Part shown: piece after piece, positions 1 to 6,067 of the stretch
Layout of the letters: every line of letters begins with the position of its first letter
Position numbering within the stretch: the first letter of the stretch is position 1
Source: Flavobacteriales bacterium UBA2040
GTDB taxonomy: Bacteria > Bacteroidota > Bacteroidia > Flavobacteriales_D > Crocinitomicaceae
Assembly: GCA_002332715.1 (NCBI GenBank)
Contig: DDBE01000070.1
Coordinates: 1-8,681, forward strand
DNA length: 8,681 nucleotides
Direction of reading: 5' to 3'
Translations under genes and position numbers: made by a program
The notes under the pieces: generated by a model
The model's input: only the letters and a program-made list of their open reading frames with translations
The model's database searches: none
Told to the model about the DNA's origin: nothing

Positions 1-38
1 CATTGATACATTCTAGGGTTTTCTGAGTCTACAGCCAT
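1..38 (-). CDS. Possible 5' end of a gene leaving the window at the left edge
   Basis: An ATG on the minus strand at 38-36 opens a frame (MAVDSENPRMYQ) that is still open at the window edge. The frame is also open upstream, through the hairpin repeat and as far as position 170, so the absence of stops is not strong evidence here. The protein is not recognised and twelve residues are too few to place it. It would lie downstream of the DUF4886 gene in the same direction, beyond the repeat. It could equally be a chance open frame. Confidence 0.22.
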   Translation of the reverse strand, partial: MAVDSENPRMYQ

Positions 39-56
39 ATAGACTTTGCTTTTAAC

Positions 57-147
57 GTTAGCGTTTTGCGGTCGGTAATCGACTCTCTGATAACGGTTTT
101 GCGTGCAGGCACATACCTTTTCGGGTTGCGCTTGCACGCTGTTAGCG
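57..147. repeat. GC-richer imperfect hairpin and short direct repeats between genes
   Basis: A ten-base-pair stem is formed by 101-110 and 130-139 (GCGTGCAGGC against GCTTGCACGC, one G-T wobble). A small inner stem pairs ACC 115-117 with GGT 124-126 around a six-base loop. An outer TAAC/GTTA pair lies at 91-94 and 141-144, separated from the main stem by six bases on one side and one on the other. GTTAGCG occurs at 57-63 and 141-147, and GTTTTGCG at 63-70 and 96-103. The segment 91-147 is 31/57 G+C, clearly above the surrounding DNA. It starts only 7 bp after the DUF4886 stop codon. No T-run follows the stem on the minus strand, so it is not a typical intrinsic terminator. It resembles the TAAC...GTTA-bounded hairpins that I recall from intergenic regions of Bacteroidota, and is loosely attC-like; both comparisons are from memory. 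Confidence 0.6.
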
Positions 148-154
148 ATTCGGC

Positions 155-1426
155 TTACTCCTTTATTACCTTAATTGTTTGTGTAAAATTTTCTCCCATT
201 CGGAATAAATAAAGACCTGCCGATAAATTTCCCAATTCAACGCTTGTATTTTCAGTGTTTATTTTTCCTGTTAAAACTAATTTCCCTGTGTTGTCATAAA
301 CAGTGTAAACTGAACCTAGCAAATTACTATCTACCATTAAATTTAGTTGCTTTGTTGTTGGATTAGGGTAAAGATCAAATTCACTATCGGAGGTTTCTTT
401 CATACTATTGGTTCCAATCTGAATGGTATAAACACTGGTATCTGCAAAAATACAATCTGATGTAATTAAAGTAATAGTGTATGTTCCACTAGTTGTATAC
501 GTATGACTTGGGTTTTGAATACTAGAAGTGTTTCCATCTCCAAAATCCCAAAAATAATTTAGTGTATTATTAATAGAAGTTGATAAATTAGTGAATGTGG
601 CCGTATAGCCTGATATTGCATCACTAAAATTTGCGATAGGGTTATTGATGAGAAGGTTCCAATCATTTTGGCTATTAAATATCGTATTATCAGACATTTG
701 TTTATAATAAAGTGCACGAGACTGGGTTAATCCGGCATTGAATGCAATGCCGTTTGAGGGCTGTTTCCAAATCGAACTGTAAATGGTTAACGCTGCAACA
801 TAACTACCATCTATATTTGGATGGCTATTGTCATTGCTATGTAGAATCAATGTTGTGTCATTCAAAATATTTTGCCAAGTAAGGCCTACGGGTGCACATT
901 GGATATTTAATTGTTCGCTGATTTCAAGATAGGCACTCGTTAGTGAATCCTGCATGTGATTAAAATTGGCAAACACAGGGCTACAATAAGTTCCGCTCGG
1001 ATCGCAATGTTGTCCACCGAAACGTCTTCCCCAAGTCATATAGGTGATGACTTTAGCACAAGGGTTATATTGTTCAATAACTGATTTTAAATCTGTCATG
1101 GCAGGATACATGTCGTTGTAGCGATAATAATCTATCGTAGGAATTAGACTTTGCTCTTGTAAAATGACATAATCCCAATTGCCTTGACTTATTTTTGAAA
1201 GTGTTGTCGCATCATTGAGATGGCTAGATATTAAGTATCCTCCCGGCATGTTCGAATCAATATTCAACGTTTTACCTGCCGATGTTGAAAGATTTTGAAC
1301 GAGTAGGGGCAAGTTGTTAAAAGAAGTATAACTGTTCCCAATAAAAAGAACGTTTAGTGTGTCTTGGGATATTGAAACAAAAGATAATCCTAACGTTACC
1401 GTTACTGCTATTAGTAGTTTTTTCAT
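155..1426 (-). CDS. Secreted DUF4886/SGNH-type hydrolase with PKD domain and T9SS sorting tail
   Basis: The 423-residue protein starts with a signal peptide (MKK, hydrophobic 4-18, likely cleavage before Gln21). Residues 25-225 match the DUF4886 branch of the SGNH hydrolase fold: the nucleophile block is FIGNSYT with Ser32, a PGG turn lies at 61-63, the strand WDYVILQEQS at 85-94 is typical of DUF4886, and the last block has Asp199-x-x-His202 (DNSHPN). The catalytic Ser/Asp/His set is therefore present, consistent with an esterase or deacetylase acting outside the cell; the substrate is unknown. Residues about 264-338 form a PKD domain (FWDFGDG at 292-298, HTY and GTYTITL after it). Residues 350-423 are a T9SS type A sorting domain (LYPNPT at 352-357, end IKVIKE), which predicts export through the outer membrane and cell-surface attachment or release. 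The gene begins 26 bp after the M61 stop, so co-transcription is likely. The start is the only ATG before the signal peptide. Confidence 0.88.
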   Translation of the reverse strand: MKKLLIAVTVTLGLSFVSISQDTLNVLFIGNSYTSFNNLPLLVQNLSTSAGKTLNIDSNMPGGYLISSHLNDATTLSKISQGNWDYVILQEQSLIPTIDYYRYNDMYPAMTDLKSVIEQYNPCAKVITYMTWGRRFGGQHCDPSGTYCSPVFANFNHMQDSLTSAYLEISEQLNIQCAPVGLTWQNILNDTTLILHSNDNSHPNIDGSYVAALTIYSSIWKQPSNGIAFNAGLTQSRALYYKQMSDNTIFNSQNDWNLLINNPIANFSDAISGYTATFTNLSTSINNTLNYFWDFGDGNTSSIQNPSHTYTTSGTYTITLITSDCIFADTSVYTIQIGTNSMKETSDSEFDLYPNPTTKQLNLMVDSNLLGSVYTVYDNTGKLVLTGKINTENTSVELGNLSAGLYLFRMGENFTQTIKVIKE

Positions 1427-1452
1427 TTTTGATTTTTATTACAATTTCTAAC

Positions 1453-3297
1453 CTATTTCTTCTCCATCCAACGCAGTACATGCTTCTTTTCCTTCATTCC
1501 GTATTTCACGACTACATCCAAAATGATGACTTCGTTGTTTCGTTTGACTTTTAGTTTGGCGATTTCACCTTCTTTGAGCTTCTGTCCATTTGGTTCAATT
1601 GCACTGCGGTAATCATTTAGATTAACAATATCACCCTGTTTTAATCCCGCCCATTCATTCGGACCTGTTTTCACGACATATTGTTCTAAACCTATTCCTC
1701 CAATCGCTTTCAATGTGATGTCATTATCTTTCGCGTTAAAGGGAGATAATAAAACTGATTCTTGAAGTGAGTCGTAGTAACTAATACCAACGTAATTCAA
1801 TTGATCGTTTGGTTTCCACTGGTTTTTGCCTTCAATATAGTTGCTGAAAAATTGCTGCAAATCCGGATGCACCTCTTTTACCAGTTCTGCAATAAAGGTT
1901 TGTTCATCGAATGACCTATTTGCGCCATATCGTGCGTTCAACAGCAACATCACATCAATCAAGGATTTTTGACCGGAAGTAAGTCGCTGAATTTCTGCAT
2001 CCAGCAACATTGCCAAAACGGCACCACGCATATATACTTGACCGTAATGTTTGTGGAATTTTTCTTCCAATACATGTTCACTCATCTCTGTAAAAGACAT
2101 TTCACTAACCGGAAAATCTAAGCCCTGAGCAAGCTTGGCTTCCATTTCCTTTAAATATTCATCGGGTGAAATTACGCCTCCTTTGAATTTGATCAGGTTA
2201 GCAAAATATTCGGTTACACCTTCGTAAAGCCACAAGTGCTTACTCATCAAAGGATTTGTGTAGTTGAAGTTTCCAATGCGCTCTGAATGCAATCCAAGTG
2301 GAGTCAAAATGTGCATGAATTCATGGATGGCAGCTCCCGAAAGTTGATTGTCCAAAGAAAGTTCTTTTATATCGGCAACACCAAGATCAGCCAAGTAATA
2401 CGTTGATGAATTGCCATGCTCCAAAGCTCCGATACCTAAATTGCGAAATTTCAAAGCCAGCTTGATTTTTTTGATGAGACCCATTTTACCGGTAATTGAT
2501 TTACCAATCTCTTTCAGGTCATCTACATAAATGATGAACGTATAATTATCGACTGGAAGATCTGGTAGGAAGTCGTCAATGGCCTGCATGTCGCGTTTCA
2601 AGACTTCATAAAAGTGCTTTGCTCGTGGAACTCCATTGACATCGAACACAGAAATAGTCACCTTTGTATTTCCGACATAGGTTTGGGCTGTATCGGGAAC
2701 AGAGAACATGATTGGACAATCAATCAACTGGTGGTAGGAGTTCGCTTTGAAATGCTGCTGACCACTGTTGCTCAACGTTTGAGGTAGGGAAGTAGAACCG
2801 TAAAGTTGTGATGGTTTTACGATTTTTATCTCAATTGGATCTGCTTCTTCGCCTTCAAAAAAACCAAAAATTCCGCCGTTATTGAAAAGGAAGTTCTTGC
2901 CTTCCTCGAAATTGGTCGCCACTGGGTCAAAGATGGGATTTTTCTTCACCTTTCTGTCCATGATATCCTCAAGCGTGTATTCGAGGTACTTCAATTTTTT
3001 CGCATCTGAAATGATGAAAGAATTGTTTCCTTGTTTTTTCACTTTTAAGTTCTTTCCATCCGCTGTTTTTGCGTTCATGGAAAGTACAAATCGACCAAAA
3101 TCTTGCGTTTCATAGGTTCCGGGCACAGTGGCTGGAAAAGAATAGATTACCTGATCCTTTTGAGGTGCTTTGCTTAAGGTCATTTTAACAGGCAAAACAT
3201 CTTTTTCGATCTTGTTTAAGTCGATTTCATAGAGGTGCTGACTGAAAACGAAAAATGGACTCAAAAGCAGAATAATGGCGAAATATAAATTTTTCAT
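1453..3297 (-). CDS. Secreted M61 family metallopeptidase with C-terminal PDZ domain
   Basis: I place the start at 3297, giving 614 residues, because MKNLYFAIILLLSPFFVFSQ is a clear signal peptide with cleavage near Gln20. An ATG 72 bp upstream (3369) would add 24 residues unlike a leader and would lie upstream of the promoter candidate. Residues about 22-210 correspond to the M61 N-terminal beta domain. The thermolysin-like catalytic domain follows: LEHGNSSTY at 292-300 resembles the family's GLEH..ST segment, His325-Glu326-x-x-His329 (HEFMH) is the zinc motif, and Glu359 in WLYEGVTEYFA is the third ligand. YMRGA at 422-426 fits a conserved M61 segment. A PDZ-like domain occupies about 505-600 (AGLKQGDIV at 550-558). 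M61 enzymes are aminopeptidase-like, the founding member being glycyl aminopeptidase; the substrate here is unknown. There is no T9SS tail and no lipobox, so a periplasmic location is most likely. Length and motif order are normal for the family. Confidence 0.92.
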   Translation of the reverse strand: MKNLYFAIILLLSPFFVFSQHLYEIDLNKIEKDVLPVKMTLSKAPQKDQVIYSFPATVPGTYETQDFGRFVLSMNAKTADGKNLKVKKQGNNSFIISDAKKLKYLEYTLEDIMDRKVKKNPIFDPVATNFEEGKNFLFNNGGIFGFFEGEEADPIEIKIVKPSQLYGSTSLPQTLSNSGQQHFKANSYHQLIDCPIMFSVPDTAQTYVGNTKVTISVFDVNGVPRAKHFYEVLKRDMQAIDDFLPDLPVDNYTFIIYVDDLKEIGKSITGKMGLIKKIKLALKFRNLGIGALEHGNSSTYYLADLGVADIKELSLDNQLSGAAIHEFMHILTPLGLHSERIGNFNYTNPLMSKHLWLYEGVTEYFANLIKFKGGVISPDEYLKEMEAKLAQGLDFPVSEMSFTEMSEHVLEEKFHKHYGQVYMRGAVLAMLLDAEIQRLTSGQKSLIDVMLLLNARYGANRSFDEQTFIAELVKEVHPDLQQFFSNYIEGKNQWKPNDQLNYVGISYYDSLQESVLLSPFNAKDNDITLKAIGGIGLEQYVVKTGPNEWAGLKQGDIVNLNDYRSAIEPNGQKLKEGEIAKLKVKRNNEVIILDVVVKYGMKEKKHVLRWMEKK

Positions 3298-3325
3298 ACA
3301 AAAAAGATTAAAATCACTAGACGAA

Positions 3326-3354
3326 CAAAAGGTAATTAAGTTATAGAAATTCAA
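3326..3354 (-). promoter_or_regulatory. Candidate Bacteroidota promoter for the M61 gene
   Basis: Read on the minus strand, TTG at 3354-3352 is followed after 17 bases by TACCTTTTG (3334-3326). This is close to the Bacteroidota sigma pattern TTG-N17 to N23-TAnnTTTG, with one extra T in the -7 element. It lies 28 bp upstream of the ATG at 3297, so transcription would start about 20 bases before that ATG. It is the best match among the intergenic gaps here. In AT-rich DNA such a match can occur by chance. Confidence 0.35.
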
Positions 3355-3386
3355 TTTACAAAGTAACACACGCTAACTCTGTTCTT

Positions 3387-4226
3387 TCAATCAATAGGAG
3401 TTATTTTATAACCAGCTTCTTGCAAAAGATTTAAGACGCCTTCTTTTCCAGGTAGGTGAGCAGCTCCAACCGCAATGAATGTTGATTTTTTTTGAATGAG
3501 TTCAGTAATAATAGGTATCCACTTTTGATTTCGTTTAACGATTAAATCAGAATAGAACTCAGGAGAAAGATCAGTATTCATCAACGTCACCAACTGATTA
3601 ATGTCTTTTTTTAAATAATTCTCAAGTAATTTATTAAACTCTGAGTTGTCTGTTGTTAAGCCAAGTAGAAGCATTTTTATCTGCTCTTCGTTTGAAACCT
3701 CACTTAATAAATTCATTTGAAATTGAATTGTTTCAAGTCCTGACATAGACATCTTATTCTTTTTTGCAAGTTTCTTGAATTCGATTTCATAACTCTTTGA
3801 TTTACCTATTAGTTCCTGCGTGATTAGCGATGAAAGAAAGAAAGGTTGAAAACGACTTGTTTTATTGTATTTGGATTCTTTCCAATTGATGCTATCCAGA
3901 CAGAAATTTCTAATTCGTTCAGAATTCTCTTTGGTTGTAATGTCGGCAATTGTTTTTCCGTCTGGAAGCATCGTAAGTTCAAGGATTTCTAGTTGTGTTT
4001 TTAAATCCATATTCAAATCGACTTCCATTACCAATTCGTTACAAGTTTTAAATGCGGATTTAATCGAATCAGAAATAACAAAATCTTTTTTTGGCATAAT
4101 ATGAATCGTACCATAGATATAACTCGGTTTTTGAAGGTTATTGCCTTCAATTTTATAAAGCAATTGTGCTTGGCTGCTGAAAACTGTAAGCGTAAATAGG
4201 AAAAGTTGTATTAATATTTTTTTCAT
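3387..4226 (-). CDS. Secreted TraB/GumN (Tiki-like) family protein
   Basis: The 279-residue protein has a signal peptide (MKKILIQLFLFTLTVFSSQA, cleavage before Gln21), followed by one TraB/GumN domain covering the rest. The family's paired motifs are visible: YGTIH at 38-42 with His42 near the N-terminus, an acidic strand VMEVD at 66-70, GLETIQFQ at 163-170, RNQKW at 232-236, and IAVGAAHLPGKEG at 251-263 with His257 near the C-terminus. In the related animal Tiki proteins, equivalent His and Glu residues bind metal and cleave Wnt; bacterial members are predicted metalloproteases of mostly unknown substrate. No lipobox, membrane anchor or T9SS tail is present, so a periplasmic location is likely. 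It ends 89 bp before the M61 start and follows the DFDPG-repeat gene by 94 bp. Its coding sequence looks more AT-rich than the M61 gene by eye. Family assignment is firm; protease activity is inferred. Confidence 0.88.
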   Translation of the reverse strand: MKKILIQLFLFTLTVFSSQAQLLYKIEGNNLQKPSYIYGTIHIMPKKDFVISDSIKSAFKTCNELVMEVDLNMDLKTQLEILELTMLPDGKTIADITTKENSERIRNFCLDSINWKESKYNKTSRFQPFFLSSLITQELIGKSKSYEIEFKKLAKKNKMSMSGLETIQFQMNLLSEVSNEEQIKMLLLGLTTDNSEFNKLLENYLKKDINQLVTLMNTDLSPEFYSDLIVKRNQKWIPIITELIQKKSTFIAVGAAHLPGKEGVLNLLQEAGYKITPID

Positions 4227-4275
4227 GTTCTTTGGTTATTATATTAATTTTTGTTCATTTTCTAATTTAAATCTT

Positions 4276-4301
4276 CAACTAAAAGTATACGGATATAGTT
4301 G
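4276..4301. repeat. Dyad CAACTA-N14-TAGTTG between the DFDPG-repeat gene and the TraB gene
   Basis: CAACTA at 4276-4281 is the inverse of TAGTTG at 4296-4301, with 14 bases between them that contain the palindrome GTATAC (4285-4290). It lies 50 bp upstream of the TraB start and 20 bp downstream of the upstream gene's stop. It could be an operator or a weak RNA hairpin. No T-run follows on the minus strand, so it is not a standard terminator. A six-base dyad may be chance. Confidence 0.3.
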
Positions 4302-4320
4302 GGAGCTTTCTTGGCTTGAT

Positions 4321-5964
4321 TTACTCTTTTATCACCTTTAAAATTGCGACTTTACCAGTATCATTTATTTCTACGAAATATACTCCTGATTCACCATTAA
4401 GGTTAAATGTTATACTGTTGGTTGATGAATAGGTGTCACTAAAAATCTCTTGTCCAATGGCGTTTCTTACTATTAAGTTTGCATTTTCGAATATTTTGTC
4501 AGATTCAATAGTTAATGCGCTAGTTGTCGGATTTGGATAAAGGTTGATTTTACTAGTCCATGAATGTTCGTTAATGGAAGTGGTATTTTCCAACTCATTT
4601 TGTAGTTTGATTATAAAAATATCGTCAGCTCCATTAGATGTTAGGTTGAAAACACCTGCTAGGGGATCAAAATCGGTTGTTGCCTTAAAGTGACCTGTGG
4701 CAAGGATATTTCCTACATTATCAAGGACTAAGGATCTTCCTTCGGCAAAACCAGACCCGGCAAATTGCAGTGTTGAGATAAAGTTCCCGTTATTATCTAG
4801 TTTTGAGATGAAAACATCATATGGTCCAGAGGAAGTTAGGTTATTTGTGCCTGTCCCAGGATCAAAATCTACCGTTTGTGAAAAATTACCTATGCTATAT
4901 ACATTATTATCGGCACCCAGAACTATTGAACTTATGAATAAGCTACTACCAATAGCTCCTCCTAATTGTTTTGCCCAAACAAAATCACCAGAGGAATTTA
5001 ACTTTGAAATATAACCATCAGAATTCCCTATACCAGCCGAACTTAGGTTATAAGTGCCGACTCCGGGGTCAAAATCGGCTGTTGCATTTAATACTCCTGA
5101 GGTATAAACATTTCCTGATGCATCCAATGCTATTGTGGCCCCAACCTCATTGCCATTTCCGCTCAATTGTTTTGCCCATTGAAAATTTCCACCGGCATCT
5201 AGTTTGCAAATAAATGCATCACCATAGTATTCTCCAACCAAGTTATAGGTACCAAGTCCGGGGTCAAAATCTACGGTATCAATAAAAAACCCCGTGGTGT
5301 AAATATTCCCAAGAGCATCCAGTACTAAAGATGATGCACCGCAATCTCCTGATTGTGTTGCAAACTCTTTTGTCCAAACAGGATTCCCTGAAGCATCAAG
5401 TTTTGAAAGAAAAGCCGATCCGTTCTGTCTTCCTACCGTAATTACATTTCCGTTTGGATCTACTGCTATGGCTGAAGATTCAAACGGAAATTGCTTCGCC
5501 CAAACGAGGTTTCCTGTCGATGCGTCCATTTTAACGACAAATCCGTCTAATCCCGATGCAGTAAGGTTAAAAACTCCTACTCCTGGGTCAAAATCAGCAG
5601 TTCCCTGAAATAAACCTGTGCTATATACAAATCCATTGGTATCGACAGTTATTGATAAGCCTAAATCAAAATTTAGCCATCCCCATGAACCAGCCCACAT
5701 AAAGTTTCCCAATGAATCTAATTTGGATATAAAGACATCATCCAAACCTGTCGATGTAAGAAAATAGTTACCGATACCGGGGTCAAAGTCGACGGTATCA
5801 CTAAAGGTGCCTGCCGTATAAACATTTCCTGAAGCATCAACGGTTATTGATCTTCCTTGGTCTTGGGCGTCTGCTCCAATTTGTTTTGCCCATGTTAACG
5901 TTTGGGCGCTTGTTGATTGAACTGTTAATATCAGCCCAACAGAGATTAAAATTAATTTTTTCAT
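4321..5964 (-). CDS. Secreted DFDPG-repeat (SBBP-type) propeller-like protein with T9SS sorting tail
   Basis: The 547-residue protein has a signal peptide (MKKLILISVGLILTVQSTSA, cleavage before Gln21). Residues 25-454 are seven consecutive units beginning at Trp25, Trp90, Trp155, Trp197, Trp263, Trp330 and Ser397. A full unit of about 66 residues runs W-A-K-Q-(I/L)-G, a segment ending (I/L)-x-(V/L)-D-x-x-G-N-(V/I)-Y-(T/S)-x-G, then DFDPG-x-G, a (Y/F)-N-L-(T/S) strand and (V/Y)-(F/I)-I-S-K-L-(D/N). DFDPG lies at 59, 124, 232, 297 and 366, with DFDPL at 431. Unit 3 (155-196) is only 42 residues and lacks that loop. The pattern fits the SBBP beta-propeller repeat, and seven units would close a seven-bladed propeller; that fold is an inference. 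Residues about 472-547 are a T9SS type A sorting domain (INLYPNPTTS at 473-482, end KVIKE), so surface display or release is expected. No catalytic motif is seen; binding or adhesion is a guess. The start has no competing upstream ATG before the leader. Confidence 0.88.
   Translation of the reverse strand: MKKLILISVGLILTVQSTSAQTLTWAKQIGADAQDQGRSITVDASGNVYTAGTFSDTVDFDPGIGNYFLTSTGLDDVFISKLDSLGNFMWAGSWGWLNFDLGLSITVDTNGFVYSTGLFQGTADFDPGVGVFNLTASGLDGFVVKMDASTGNLVWAKQFPFESSAIAVDPNGNVITVGRQNGSAFLSKLDASGNPVWTKEFATQSGDCGASSLVLDALGNIYTTGFFIDTVDFDPGLGTYNLVGEYYGDAFICKLDAGGNFQWAKQLSGNGNEVGATIALDASGNVYTSGVLNATADFDPGVGTYNLSSAGIGNSDGYISKLNSSGDFVWAKQLGGAIGSSLFISSIVLGADNNVYSIGNFSQTVDFDPGTGTNNLTSSGPYDVFISKLDNNGNFISTLQFAGSGFAEGRSLVLDNVGNILATGHFKATTDFDPLAGVFNLTSNGADDIFIIKLQNELENTTSINEHSWTSKINLYPNPTTSALTIESDKIFENANLIVRNAIGQEIFSDTYSSTNSITFNLNGESGVYFVEINDTGKVAILKVIKE
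4603..5892 (-). repeat. Seven tandem propeller-like coding repeats
   Basis: This region encodes residues 25-454 of the DFDPG-repeat protein. Unit starts on the minus strand are at 5892, 5697, 5502, 5376, 5178, 4977 and 4776, a spacing of 195 to 201 bp except for unit 3, which is 126 bp. All spacings are multiples of three. On the plus strand the repeats show as recurring GGGTCAAA(A/G)TC (DFDP in reverse). The units have diverged at the third base, so they are not recent duplicates. Confidence 0.8.
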
Positions 5965-6067
5965 AATTACTTCTTTGTTTATTTCTTTCTTACTTTTTAA
6001 ATGTCACCTACCATTCCACCCATCCACAATACCTTGTTTTATATCTGGATTATTGATTTGAATTTGA
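5965..6067. other. 103-bp intergenic gap, leader of the DFDPG-repeat gene
   Basis: The gap lies between the M13 stop and the start of the DFDPG-repeat gene. On the minus strand it ends in a purine-rich leader (AAGAAAGAAATAAACAAAGAAG) next to the ATG. I see no TAnnTTTG element, no stem-loop with a T-run and no small gene that I can support. Confidence 0.5.

Noticed and set aside
101..139. Intrinsic terminator of the DUF4886 gene
   Set aside because: The stem is strong, but no T-run follows it on the minus strand.
88..147. A canonical integron attC site
   Set aside because: The core positions do not match RYYYAAC/GTTRRRY beyond AAC and GTT, and no integrase is in view; kept only as an attC-like or REP-like hairpin.
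2882..3115. Plus-strand open frame inside the M61 gene, and similar plus-strand frames at 1357-1554, 3865-4104, 4697-5014, 4971-5213 and 7842-8108
   Set aside because: All lie opposite well-supported genes with intact motifs, have no recognisable domain, and show the composition expected of reverse-strand shadows.
3365..3386. GTTAGCGTGTGTTAC after the TraB stop, as another copy of the left-edge repeat
   Set aside because: Only GTTAGCG is shared, and there is no stem or flanking similarity.
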